Under the pieces are notes generated by a model that saw only the letters and a program-made list of their open reading frames with translations, ran no database searches and was not told where the DNA came from. Positions 25,001 to 33,076 of a stretch of 64,000 nucleotides of DNA are shown piece after piece (the first letter of the stretch is position 1; the number at the start of each line of letters is the position of its first letter). Source of the DNA: Bacteroides fragilis. GTDB taxonomy: Bacteria > Bacteroidota > Bacteroidia > Bacteroidales > Bacteroidaceae. The position numbers were made by a program, and so were the translations under genes. Location: contig NZ_SZUU01000005.1 of NCBI RefSeq assembly GCF_019583405.1, positions 1 to 64,000 of the forward strand. The letters are read 5' to 3'.

Positions 25001-25016
25001 TGTTTCACGTGAAACG
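25001..25016. other. parS-like ParB-binding site (site 1)
   Basis: TGTTTCACGTGAAACG matches TGTTTCACGTGAAACA at 15 of 16 positions, including the whole central palindrome. It lies in the short gap between mnmG and apt, 9 bp after the mnmG stop. Confidence 0.7.
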
Positions 25017-25024
25017 CAAGTGCC

Positions 25025-26902
25025 CTATCGTCCGGAAAGGACCAGTAATACGTTGATGTCGCTTGGCGAAACACCGGGAATCCGGCTTGCTTGCGCTATT
25101 GTTTCGGGGTCGATTTTCTTAAGTTTCTGCCGGGCTTCAGTCGAAAGTGATTGAAGATTGTCATAATCGAACTTGCCCTTTATCTTAATACTTTCAAGTC
25201 TTGCCAACTTGTCAGCGATGATGCGTTCCCGTCCAATGTAGCCTTCATATTTGATTAGAATTTCTGCAGCTTCCAAAATTTCGTCTTTCCTTTCATCTGT
25301 GATTTTTTCTAATTCGCGCTTAAATGCCGGTATGTGTTCGGAGATGTTTTCTATTGTAATTTGCGGACGATTAATCAAATCAATCAACTTGCATCCGTGG
25401 CGTAGGGGAGTAGTCCCTAATTTTTCAAGTGCATCGTTTATTAGTGCAGCTTTAATTGAATAGTTACGGGTAAAGTTTACAATGCTTTCTATTGCTTCAC
25501 GCTTGCTCTTTAATAAAGCATAGCGGTCCTCTTTTACTAACCCCAATTTGTATGCTCTTTCTGTGAGTCGCATATCTGCATCGTCCATGCGAAGAAGAAT
25601 GCGATATTCGGCTCGTGAAGTAAACATGCGATAAGGTTCGTCAACACCTTTAGTCACGAGGTCGTCGATTAATACGCCAATATATGCTTCATCCCTTGCT
25701 AAGGTGAAAGGCTCCCCGCCATGGCAGTTGATGTGTGCATTAATACCTGCAATGATACCTTGTCCGCCGGCTTCTTCATATCCGGTAGTACCATTTACTT
25801 GTCCGGCGAAGAAGAGATTTCTGATTTTCTTCGATTCCAACGTGTGTTTTAGTTGTGTCGGATCAAAGTAGTCGTATTCGATAGCGTATCCCGGTCGATA
25901 AATAACGAGGTCTTTGAAAGCGGGAATCTTCTTCAGTGCTTTTATCTGTATATCCATCGGCAAAGATGAAGAGAATCCATTCAGATATAATTCCTGCGTA
26001 GTTTCTCCTTCCGGTTCAAGGAATAACTGGTGCTGTTCTTTATCGGGAAAGGTTACGATCTTTGTTTCGATACTCGGGCAATAGCGTGGTCCGATACTTT
26101 GTATTTGCCCGTTGAAAAGGGGAGAATCGGATAGACCGTTGCGCAGAATGTCATGTACTTCTTTATTTGTAAAGCACGTCCAGCATTGTAATTGCTTAAG
26201 ATGCCGCACGCTGGTATTCATGAATGAGAATTTGTGGAAATCGCATTCACCATCCTGAGTGTCCATCAGTTCGTAATGTACGCTTCTTCCGTCAATACGT
26301 ACAGGAGTGCCGGTCTTCATTCGTCCGTATTCAACGCCATGTTTTGCGATGGATTCGGTTAATTCGTAAGAGGCCGGTTCTGCCATACGTCCACCCGGAA
26401 GTTTTGTTTTTCCTACATGCATCAGTCCGTTCAGGAAGGTTCCTGCGGTCAATACGATGCATTTGGCGTGAAACGTCACATCCCAGAAAGTCTTCAGTCC
26501 CACAACCTCTCCGTTTTCAACGATAATTTCCTTTACGGTATCCTGCCAGATATGTAAATTAGGTATATTTTCTAATATTTCACGCCAGGCCCAGATAAAT
26601 TTATTCCGGTCGCACTGTGCACGCGGGCTCCACATAGCCGGTCCTTTCGAACGATTTAGTATACGGAACTGGATAGCTGTCTGATCTGTTACTAATCCCA
26701 TGTAGCCACCCAAAGCATCTATCTCACGTACAATTTGTCCTTTAGCAATCCCCCCTACAGCAGGGTTACAGCTCATTTGCGCCACCTTGTTCATATCCAT
26801 AGTGATAAGACAGGTTTTTGAGCCTAAATTTGCTGCCGCTGCAGCAGCCTCACAGCCTGCATGTCCGGCACCAATTACAATAACGTCGTACTTAAAATCC
26901 AT
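25025..26902 (-). CDS. mnmG: tRNA uridine-5-carboxymethylaminomethyl modification enzyme
   Basis: The FAD-dependent partner of MnmE in wobble-uridine modification. 625 residues, full length. The FAD-binding Rossmann motif is at the N-terminus (VIVIGAGHAGCEAAAAAANLG). Family segments SCNPAVGGIAKGQIVREIDALGG and LTAGTFLNGLMHVGK follow. The C-terminal helical domain ends RIPGVSPSDINVLLVLSGR, which contacts MnmE and tRNA. A -7 box TAACTTTG (minus) is at 26930-26937. The product acts on the same base as MnmD, encoded 20 kb away. Confidence 0.97.
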   Translation of the reverse strand: MDFKYDVIVIGAGHAGCEAAAAAANLGSKTCLITMDMNKVAQMSCNPAVGGIAKGQIVREIDALGGYMGLVTDQTAIQFRILNRSKGPAMWSPRAQCDRNKFIWAWREILENIPNLHIWQDTVKEIIVENGEVVGLKTFWDVTFHAKCIVLTAGTFLNGLMHVGKTKLPGGRMAEPASYELTESIAKHGVEYGRMKTGTPVRIDGRSVHYELMDTQDGECDFHKFSFMNTSVRHLKQLQCWTCFTNKEVHDILRNGLSDSPLFNGQIQSIGPRYCPSIETKIVTFPDKEQHQLFLEPEGETTQELYLNGFSSSLPMDIQIKALKKIPAFKDLVIYRPGYAIEYDYFDPTQLKHTLESKKIRNLFFAGQVNGTTGYEEAGGQGIIAGINAHINCHGGEPFTLARDEAYIGVLIDDLVTKGVDEPYRMFTSRAEYRILLRMDDADMRLTERAYKLGLVKEDRYALLKSKREAIESIVNFTRNYSIKAALINDALEKLGTTPLRHGCKLIDLINRPQITIENISEHIPAFKRELEKITDERKDEILEAAEILIKYEGYIGRERIIADKLARLESIKIKGKFDYDNLQSLSTEARQKLKKIDPETIAQASRIPGVSPSDINVLLVLSGR

Positions 26903-26929
26903 TGAATCAATGTTTATTTCTTAACCGCG

Positions 26930-26937
26930 CAAAGTTA
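26930..26937 (-). promoter_or_regulatory. -7 element for mnmG
   Basis: TAACTTTG on the minus strand, 28 bp before the mnmG start, fits TAnnTTTG. Confidence 0.45.
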
Positions 26938-27156
26938 CGAAAAAGTTGTCAGTTGCGGGTTTTATGCAATAAGTTTTAAGTGTTTATAGGTATCACAAAC
27001 CAATGATTTGATTTATCGATAAGATCTTAATTTTGCCTTTTTACTACCAAAACGTTTGTGATTTGAACGTTTTAAAAAACGCTATTTGGGACGAAATACT
27101 CTTGATAGCTAAAAATATAAGCAATTGGGGTTCTTTTGGAGCGTAGGCGGTCAAAT

Positions 27157-27266
27157 GAAGTTAACTTCATACCTTCGGGAAGTTAACTTTTTGTTGATAA
27201 GATACTAATTCTTTCCAAGTACGAAGTTAACATCGTATTAACACGAAGTTAGGTTTTTGTTAAAAG
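27157..27266. repeat. Phased 22-bp repeat array (GAAGTTAAC)
   Basis: GAAGTTAAC occurs at 27157, 27179 and 27223, and GAAGTTAGG at 27245. All starts are spaced by 22 bp or 44 bp, with a degenerate unit (GATACTAAT) at the expected 27201. The second and last units also share TTTTTGTT. The first unit is inside the perfect 16-bp palindrome ATGAAGTTAACTTCAT (27155-27170). Two-turn spacing suggests protein binding on one DNA face. Confidence 0.75.
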
Positions 27267-27505
27267 AGGATGAACTTTATACTCAATAAGCTATTTAATA
27301 GTGTAAAAAATACCTTTTCTTTTTCTGAAATTCATCAGAAGTGTTTATGCTATTAAATGACTTTTTGTTGAATGCATCTATTTTTTGCTTCCTAATCTCC
27401 ATGTTCTGGTTTTCTATTTTGTCTTTTTGTTTGGGAAGGGTATAAATTCTTATCTTATTGAATTTATGTAATTCAAAATGCCAGCGTTTTTTTGAGTATT
27501 GTTTT

Positions 27506-27560
27506 CGGTTGGACGGAAATAGAGCGTTTTAGAAAGGTTTAAAAATACAGAATGACAGAT
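27506..27560 (+). repeat. 55-bp direct repeat, copy 1
   Basis: Identical over 55 bp to 31162-31216, in the same orientation. It begins CGGTTGGACGGAAATAG and ends ACAGAATGACAGAT. It is followed directly by a decayed regulator fragment. Confidence 0.95.
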
Positions 27561-27566
27561 TGGCAA

Positions 27567-27665
27567 TTGAAGCAAGCAGAGTTACGCTGCACCACTGAAG
27601 AGAAAGCATATTTGAGTAATTGCCTGTTTAAGGAGACTTCTATTTTAATCGTATCCGGGTACTAA
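27567..27665 (+). pseudogene. Remnant of a TPR regulator gene (C-terminal fragment)
   Basis: The frame from 27567 reads LKQAELRCTTEEKAYLSNCL, then FKETSI before a stop at 27663. This aligns with LKQAELCRVIDEKARLRNCL and FTETSI of the intact TPR regulator at 31294-32991. It is preceded by the same 55-bp sequence that precedes the intact gene. Most of the coding region (about 1.3 kb) has therefore been lost by internal deletion, and the 3' end is also missing. Confidence 0.75.
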
Positions 27666-27739
27666 GCAAACTTGGATTTTTAGAACATTGGCGGGAGAAT
27701 GTTATCACATTTGGCTGTTTTTTTCTATAAATCAGCCCT

Positions 27740-27805
27740 TTATAATGCTACAGATGTTATCCATTTTTCTCTTTTACGAAAGGGGAATGGGGTAACTTTG
27801 CCATC
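27740..27805 (+). promoter_or_regulatory. Promoter region of lipoprotein/beta-barrel operon A
   Basis: Contains TTATAATG, ATGTTATC and the -7 box TAACTTTG (27793-27800). It aligns without gaps to 33077-33142, upstream of operon B, at about 47 of 66 positions, including those words at equal spacing. Confidence 0.55.
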
Positions 27806-27825
27806 GAATTAATTTTATATCAATT

Positions 27826-28932
27826 ATGAAGAAGAGTTTATTGAAAGTTAGTAGCTTTGCGCTGCTATTGGGTGGTTGGCTATGTGCATGCCAAGATGAC
27901 CAAATTGTGGATCAAAAGGTTAGTTTAGACCATTCTAATACTATCCAATTAGTGGAAATAACAGATAATAATGAAGTTATTCCGGTTACATCCACTCGTG
28001 GTAATGTTGGTTCTGCTTCAAACTTAGCTCTTAGATTTGCTTCAGAGACGGATTATCTGGCAGCATTACGAGATATTGAGGGGAGAGATATTTCAGGAAA
28101 ATTGCGTTTTGCTGATTCGTTGGGATTGACTTCAATGCAAAAGTTACTTCAACTTGCAGATGATGAATTGGAAAGTATCGGTGCTAATGCTTTGAATGAA
28201 AGTGATTTTAGGAATAAATATAATGCGTATAAAGAAAAATATTCAAAGTATTTTGTCTTTAATCAAGTTGATAAATCAGATTTATCTGCTTATATGCCGG
28301 CTGGTGATGAAAAAGCGTCTTTCGTTGTAGGTATAGGTCATAAAGTGGTAGTAGGCAATAGAGTGGAGCGCATTGACTTTCATCAAAGAATGAGTGTCGA
28401 AGATTCTTTGTTATTTGCAAATAGTCCTTCAAAAGCAGCTCAACCGTTTACGAGAGCTTTAAAACCGGAAGCAGAATGGCCTGTTAATAGTTTCAATGAA
28501 CGTCCATTTAATGGGAAAAAAACCGTTTTTAATTTTAGACCTACGTCTGGCAGAGAATTTGAAATACATTTAGGTGCGCAAAAGAAAATGTGGTATGGAT
28601 GGAAAAAAGATCCTGCAAGAGACTTTTATTTAAAATTTAGTGTAAGTAATTTTCAGTGCGTTGTAGCGGGAGCTGGTGGTCATCCTGTTTGGACAAGTTC
28701 GCCGGAATATATTTATTCGTTTTTGGGAGCGAAAGGTAAAGTAAACATGACTATTGGGCGTGGATTAGGCGGAAATATTGAGGGGAAAGCATATGTCTGG
28801 ACTGATCAAACTATTGAAAAGGATGCAAAGGGTAATGTGATAATGGAGCTGGTGAATAAAAGACCTTACCCGAAAGGTAATATCAATAATTCTTTGCCAT
28901 GTAAGTTATCTTGGGCAAATGGTACTTATTAA
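27826..28932 (+). CDS. Lipoprotein of unknown function
   Basis: 368 residues. The signal peptide ends with a lipobox-like GGWLCAC near residues 17-22. The mature part is polar, with helical segments around residues 75-135 and a beta/aromatic region after 200 (FNFRPTSGREFEIHLGAQKKMWYGW). The length and style recall Bacteroides families such as DUF4848, but I cannot confirm that. An outer-membrane beta-barrel gene starts 13 bp later, so the two are probably co-transcribed and co-localised at the outer membrane. The gene lies downstream of a decayed regulator and the shared promoter motif, and is more AT-rich than the surrounding core genes. Confidence 0.75.
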   Translation: MKKSLLKVSSFALLLGGWLCACQDDQIVDQKVSLDHSNTIQLVEITDNNEVIPVTSTRGNVGSASNLALRFASETDYLAALRDIEGRDISGKLRFADSLGLTSMQKLLQLADDELESIGANALNESDFRNKYNAYKEKYSKYFVFNQVDKSDLSAYMPAGDEKASFVVGIGHKVVVGNRVERIDFHQRMSVEDSLLFANSPSKAAQPFTRALKPEAEWPVNSFNERPFNGKKTVFNFRPTSGREFEIHLGAQKKMWYGWKKDPARDFYLKFSVSNFQCVVAGAGGHPVWTSSPEYIYSFLGAKGKVNMTIGRGLGGNIEGKAYVWTDQTIEKDAKGNVIMELVNKRPYPKGNINNSLPCKLSWANGTY

Positions 28933-28945
28933 TTTTTTATGTTAT

Positions 28946-29668
28946 ATGAAAAAGATTTATTTTGTTTCTTTGATTATGTTAGTAGCTTCTATGAGCAGTA
29001 TGGCTCAAGTGAAGTTTGGTATCGAAACCGGTATGACTGCTTCGCGCATAGTTTCAGGTCAGAGGATAACAGAGAGTGCTGCAAGTTCGGCCGGGGTACA
29101 GATTGGCCTGGCTGCCGATTTCACTTTTAGTAAAAAATGGTTGCTGATGTCCGGTTTGTCTTTTTTACAAAAAGGAGGCGGACTCAACAGGGAGTTGACT
29201 GTTAATGCCGGTCATGTGGATTTATACCAGGCTGGTCCTGCTTTTAATCATATCTCGTTTAAGATGAACTATCTGGAGCTTCCTCTAAAGCTGGGATATA
29301 AGTTTCAGTTAGGAGATAAACTCGATTTGATACCTTCTATTGGTATTTATGGAAGTTATGGTTTTAATGCAGGAAACTGTTCGTTGGATGTCTATCACTC
29401 CTATGAAAATTATGGAGCTTATGTGCCAACTCAATGGAAACCTTTTGATGGCTATTATAAGGTGGATGATGCAAACAGTAGCAGTGTGTCTGTCATTCCA
29501 CTTAAAGAGTTGAGACATTGGGACTTTGGTGGAACTGTAGGATTGAAAGCGGTTATTTCTAACCATTTCACTGCGTCTTTCAACTATTCACATAGTATAA
29601 GGGCAATTCAACGGCAGATGGATTTGCGTAATTCAAACTTTCAACTTTCAGTAGGGTATCAGTTTTAA
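28946..29668 (+). CDS. Outer-membrane beta-barrel protein (porin family)
   Basis: 240 residues from the ATG at 28946 (MKKIYFVSLIMLVASMSSMAQ); an in-frame start at 28919 lies inside the preceding gene. A signal peptide ends at MAQ. Alternating hydrophobic strands follow, e.g. FGIETGMTASRI, MNYLELPLKLGYKFQLG and IGIYGSYGFN. The C-terminus ends in aromatic QLSVGYQF, the signal for barrel assembly. This is the small 8-stranded OMP_b-brl type. It is translationally close to the lipoprotein gene. A related barrel protein is encoded at 33747. Confidence 0.82.
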   Translation: MKKIYFVSLIMLVASMSSMAQVKFGIETGMTASRIVSGQRITESAASSAGVQIGLAADFTFSKKWLLMSGLSFLQKGGGLNRELTVNAGHVDLYQAGPAFNHISFKMNYLELPLKLGYKFQLGDKLDLIPSIGIYGSYGFNAGNCSLDVYHSYENYGAYVPTQWKPFDGYYKVDDANSSSVSVIPLKELRHWDFGGTVGLKAVISNHFTASFNYSHSIRAIQRQMDLRNSNFQLSVGYQF

Positions 29669-30179
29669 ATATCATACGATTTCATTGAATTAATAAGAAG
29701 GCTTAGAGTGATCTTTGTACCAATGTACAAAGATAGTCTAAACTTAATTGAAATAACAGCTTAGACCGGCATTTATTGCTGTGTCTAAGTTGTTATTTTC
29801 TGATTTCGTCAATGCGCCACTCCAATCAATTCATCCTATTCGGTTTGTCGAACAGAGGCTGGATGCTGTGATGTTTGTTGGTAAGAAAGAGCGTTTTTTT
29901 AGCAAAAATCCGCTCTCAGGCATTCTTGTTCTGATTGTCGTAATGGTCTTGGCTGTATCCAACGCTTTGCCAACACTTGGATTGATATGCTTTAGCTTAA
30001 TGATCCTCGTGTAGAAGTAACAGAGGAAAAGGCATTCTCTGTTATTACGCTTATATTCGTGGCAACAAGTGTTGAGGAAGGGGAGGAGTTGAATTTTCAG
30101 TCCGAATTTTATTTTGATTTGTGTTGACGTTTTTTATACACGCTGGTGGTCTTAATTAAAAAATGCGTGTTTTTATAAA
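29669..30179. other. Intergenic region with hairpins and a possible gene remnant
   Basis: A palindrome ATCTTTGTAC-CAAT-GTACAAAGAT (29711-29734) is followed by the operon terminator (29754-29795). A 77-codon ORF (29781-30014) with a hydrophobic end continues in another frame to about 30122. It could be a frameshifted remnant, but I recognise no family and it may be non-coding. Confidence 0.5.
29754..29798 (+). terminator. Terminator of operon A
   Basis: TAACAGCTTAGAC pairs with GTCTAAGTTGTTA (one G-T pair) and is followed by TTTTC on the plus strand, ~90 bp after the beta-barrel stop. Confidence 0.6.
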
Positions 30180-30974
30180 AATATTCAGAATCTGTTTTGA
30201 ATTTATATAATAAGTTTTTAAGCATGATTTGGCAGAATGTAATTTGTAGCATTGCTTCTGCCGATTCTGTTTTATATTCATAATCCGCCGTCATTTTTCT
30301 GTAGTTTTCAATCCATGCAAACGTTCGTTCTACAATCCATCTGAGCGGAAGTACTTGAAACTTCTTTGACGATTCTTCAGGGCGAAGTACTACAGATAAT
30401 TCTCAACTACAATTCTTTACTGTATCCGCTAATTTTCCTCTATACCCATCGTTGGCTATAATCTTCTTCAATCTTGGGAATGAATACCGAAGCTGTTTTA
30501 TAGGTTCGACAGCCCCTATACGGTCGTGGATATTGGTAGTATGAACTGTGGCTGCCATTGGTAAGCCAAGCGTGTTGACAAAAATATGTTCTTTTCTGCC
30601 TTTGACTTTCTTTCCACCATCCATACCATATTTACGGCTGTCTATATGATGGGACGTTCTTACACTTCCGGAACCTATGAGTCCGATACCGGGGCTGATA
30701 GCTTTGCCAAAAGCTTTTCGAACTGATTCTCGAAGATGATGCATCAACTCCTCAAAGATTCCTTCCGGCTCCATTTACGAAAATAGAAGTAAGCGGTCTG
30801 CCAAGGACTAAATTCCTTGGGAAGCATTCGCCACTGACAGCCGATCTTAGTAAGGTATAACATAGCATTTATCATTTCACGTAAGGGATGTTTTCGTTTC
30901 CTTTCTTTGGTTTCTACTATATTTTTTATAACTTACCACTGTTTATCAGTGAGGTTGGTTGGATAATTATTCAT
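30109..30974 (-). pseudogene. IS5-family transposase, inactivated
   Basis: The minus strand from the ATG at 30974 reads MNNYPTNLTDKQW and then an in-frame TAA. After the stop it continues as a normal IS5-type N-terminus (KHPLREMINAMLYLTKIGCQ, WRMLPKEFSPWQT). A frameshift follows FRKW; the next piece (30403-30774) carries KVKGRKEHIFVNTLGLPMA and NDGYRGKLADTVKN, with part of the DDE core. A second shift after VKN leads to LRPEESSKKFQVLPLRWIVE and ERTFAWIENYR. The last codons run beyond the element's inverted repeat. With one stop and two shifts it cannot make an active enzyme. Confidence 0.85.
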
Positions 30975-31081
30975 AACTTATGTCTTGGTAACCATAAGGT
31001 TAAGAGATGGTGTTTGATAAATCGGTTGATAAACAATATATTATATTGATCTTTTATAATTCAAAACAGCTTCTGAATATA
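30180..31081 (-). mobile_element. Degenerate IS5-family insertion sequence
   Basis: About 0.9 kb, bounded by imperfect inverted repeats: ATATTCAGAATCTGTTTTGA at 30181-30200 and its near-complement (CAAAACAGCTTCTGAATAT) ending at 31080, which differ by one substitution and one indel over ~26 bp. It contains a broken transposase gene. A target duplication cannot be fixed by eye; both ends abut A/T-rich sequence. Confidence 0.65.
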
Positions 31082-31161
31082 TTGTTCGTATAAATGGCAA
31101 ATTGTTGTTTTATTGATATCGCGAGAATCGAAATACAGGCGTTTTTTTTTAATGAGTCTTC

Positions 31162-31216
31162 CGGTTGGACGGAAATAGAGCGTTTTAGAAAGGTTTAAAA
31201 ATACAGAATGACAGAT
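31162..31216 (+). repeat. 55-bp direct repeat, copy 2
   Basis: Identical to 27506-27560. It lies 25 bp before the promoter of the intact TPR regulator. Confidence 0.95.
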
Positions 31217-31240
31217 AGACAGTTGCCTTCCCTTGAAAAA

Positions 31241-31272
31241 TTTGGAAGTGGTTGAAAAGAATCGTAAGTTTG
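31241..31272 (+). promoter_or_regulatory. Promoter of TPR regulator gene
   Basis: TTTG at 31241-31244, a 20-bp spacer and TAAGTTTG at 31265-31272 are an excellent match to the Bacteroides promoter. The start codon is 21 bp downstream. Confidence 0.65.
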
Positions 31273-31293
31273 TTATCATAAAGCATTATAATT

Positions 31294-32991
31294 ATGAATA
31301 AGATATTTGTCGGTTTTATCTTTTTATTGTCTTTAGTGAGCGGAGTAGTTTCTTGTCAACGCTCTTCGTCACCGTATCCGTATTCTTTGAGATATGCCGA
31401 TTCTTTGATGGAGATATCTCCTGAACGTACGTTGGCTTATCTTCGTAAACTTGATGTTTCTACTTATTCAGCGGGTGACCGAGCATATTTCAGTTTACTT
31501 TTGACACAGGCTACTGATAAAAACTTTTTGCCACTTCTTCCCTGTGATTCACTGATTGATACCGCACTAGATTATTATGCTAAAAAAGATGGTGTCAATT
31601 GGGCTAAAGCTTGGCTTTATAAAGGGCGGATTCAAAAACAAATGAATATGACTGAACAGGCTTTGAAGAGTTGCTTTACTGCTTTGCAGGGAGTTGAAGG
31701 AAATGCCGGGGAGGAATTAAAGCTGAAAGGAATGCTATATGAAGATATGGGATCGATTTATTTACATCAATTTCTTTATCAGAAAGCGTTTGATGCGTTT
31801 TATCGCTCTTATCAATGTGATTCTTTACTGAATGACCATAAAGTATTAATGTATTCTCTTTCGAATATGGGATGGGTGCGTGTTGTTGAAGGAAAAGAAA
31901 AGGAAGCTTTGTTTTATCTCGATCAAGCCTTAGAGTTAGCATTGGCTTTGAAAGATTCTGTTTTTATGAGTGATATATACCAACGTATGAGCCTAAATTG
32001 TGAGAATGTTGACTCTGCATTTATGTATGCTCGTTTGGCCGAAAATTATCTGACGGAGAAGAATGATTCTATTGGTTACTATAGTTTGTGGTTAACATTT
32101 GGGGAACTATATTTGGATAAACAAGAGTTAGACTCTGCAGAATATTATTTAAAGCGTACACTGGATATTGCTGATTTTAAAAGGAAGATATTAGCGTCGT
32201 ATTCTTTGGCTGAGGTTGAGAAGATTAGGGGTAACTATCAACGAGCTTTTGAATATCAGTCCTATTATGGCGATAATATAGACTCTATTTTTTCGTTAAA
32301 CAAAGCCTCCGACATTGAGCGCTTGGCGTATAAATATGATTCAGAAGCGAAGGTAGCAAAAGAAAAGGAAAGGCATAGGCTTTTAGTTCAGCAGCTCTGT
32401 TATGGAGGAGTTTTGTTTGTGCTGGTTATTGCTATCATTTTTCAACGTATTTATAGGCGACGTCGAATAGCCCAGTTGCTGTATGAACAGCGTATAGCTC
32501 ATTTAAATGAGCAAACAGCTTTATCTCAATTACAAATAGAACGTTTAGAGGCTCAAATCTCTGCTTTAAAACAGTCTGACATGGAGCGTGAACAGGAAAT
32601 AGCTTTGAAACAGGCAGAATTGTGCCGTGTCATTGATGAAAAAGCACGCTTGCGTAACTGTCTGTTTACAGAGACTTCTATTTTTAAGCGTATTCAAGAA
32701 TTGAGCAGTCAGGCTAAGCCGGGGCAAGATGGAGTGAAAAGGGATCCGAAAGTTCTTCTTATCAAAGAACAGGAGCAATTGAAAGGTGTGTTATTTGATA
32801 TTTATGATGATTATATCCGATACCTTACGGATACCTATCCTAAAATAACCGATGACGACTGTATTTATTGTTGTTTGAAACTTTGTGAATTTGACGATCA
32901 AACCATAGCTTATTGTTTTGGTAATGTGAGTAGGCAAATTGTGGCCCAGCGGCGTTTACGATTGAAGAAGAAAATGGCTGAAACCAATTGA
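31294..32991 (+). CDS. TPR-containing membrane regulator with C-terminal helix-turn-helix
   Basis: 565 residues. The N-terminus has a signal or lipobox (LVSGVVSCQ, Cys at about 21). TPR-like helices fill residues 35-350. A transmembrane segment (QQLCYGGVLFVLVIAIIF) lies at about 365-385, then a coiled coil to about 450. The C-terminal ~60 residues (LTDTYPKITDDDCIYCCLKL, FDDQTIAYCFGNVSRQIVAQ, RRLRLKKKM) resemble the LuxR-like helix-turn-helix at the end of Bacteroides TPR regulators. It would sense from the periplasmic side and act on DNA near the membrane. It lies directly upstream of operon B and probably controls it; a paralogue upstream of operon A is decayed. Confidence 0.8.
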   Translation: MNKIFVGFIFLLSLVSGVVSCQRSSSPYPYSLRYADSLMEISPERTLAYLRKLDVSTYSAGDRAYFSLLLTQATDKNFLPLLPCDSLIDTALDYYAKKDGVNWAKAWLYKGRIQKQMNMTEQALKSCFTALQGVEGNAGEELKLKGMLYEDMGSIYLHQFLYQKAFDAFYRSYQCDSLLNDHKVLMYSLSNMGWVRVVEGKEKEALFYLDQALELALALKDSVFMSDIYQRMSLNCENVDSAFMYARLAENYLTEKNDSIGYYSLWLTFGELYLDKQELDSAEYYLKRTLDIADFKRKILASYSLAEVEKIRGNYQRAFEYQSYYGDNIDSIFSLNKASDIERLAYKYDSEAKVAKEKERHRLLVQQLCYGGVLFVLVIAIIFQRIYRRRRIAQLLYEQRIAHLNEQTALSQLQIERLEAQISALKQSDMEREQEIALKQAELCRVIDEKARLRNCLFTETSIFKRIQELSSQAKPGQDGVKRDPKVLLIKEQEQLKGVLFDIYDDYIRYLTDTYPKITDDDCIYCCLKLCEFDDQTIAYCFGNVSRQIVAQRRLRLKKKMAETN

Positions 32992-33076
32992 ATAAAGTCC
33001 TTTTGGAGCTTTGTGGGAACCTGACAAGGTTTAAATGTTATCGTGACCGATTGCTTTCTATCTGTTTATCTGTTGT

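Larger units (their letters stand above)
26903..27825. other. 0.9-kb AT-rich intergenic region with palindromes, phased repeats and gene remnant
   Basis: No intact gene. In order it holds the mnmG -7 box, a TTATCGATAA palindrome (27013-27022), an AAAACGTT...AACGTTTT inverted repeat (27049-27073), the 22-bp phased array (27157-27266), copy 1 of the 55-bp repeat (27506-27560), a decayed TPR-regulator fragment (27567-27665) and the promoter region of the lipoprotein gene (27740-27805). Confidence 0.75.

Noticed and set aside
27157-27266. CRISPR-like array from evenly spaced repeats
   Set aside because: Units are 9 bp conserved in 22-bp steps, with no unique ~30-bp spacers and no cas genes nearby. 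An operator or iteron-type array fits better.
29781-30014. 77-codon plus-strand ORF before the IS element
   Set aside because: No family recognised. It overlaps the operon terminator hairpin at its start and changes frame at its end; kept only as a possible remnant.
30319-30328. AAACGTTCGT, a match to the ARACGTWCGT invertase motif of B. fragilis phase-variable promoters
   Set aside because: It lies within transposase codons of the dead IS and no inverted partner was found nearby.
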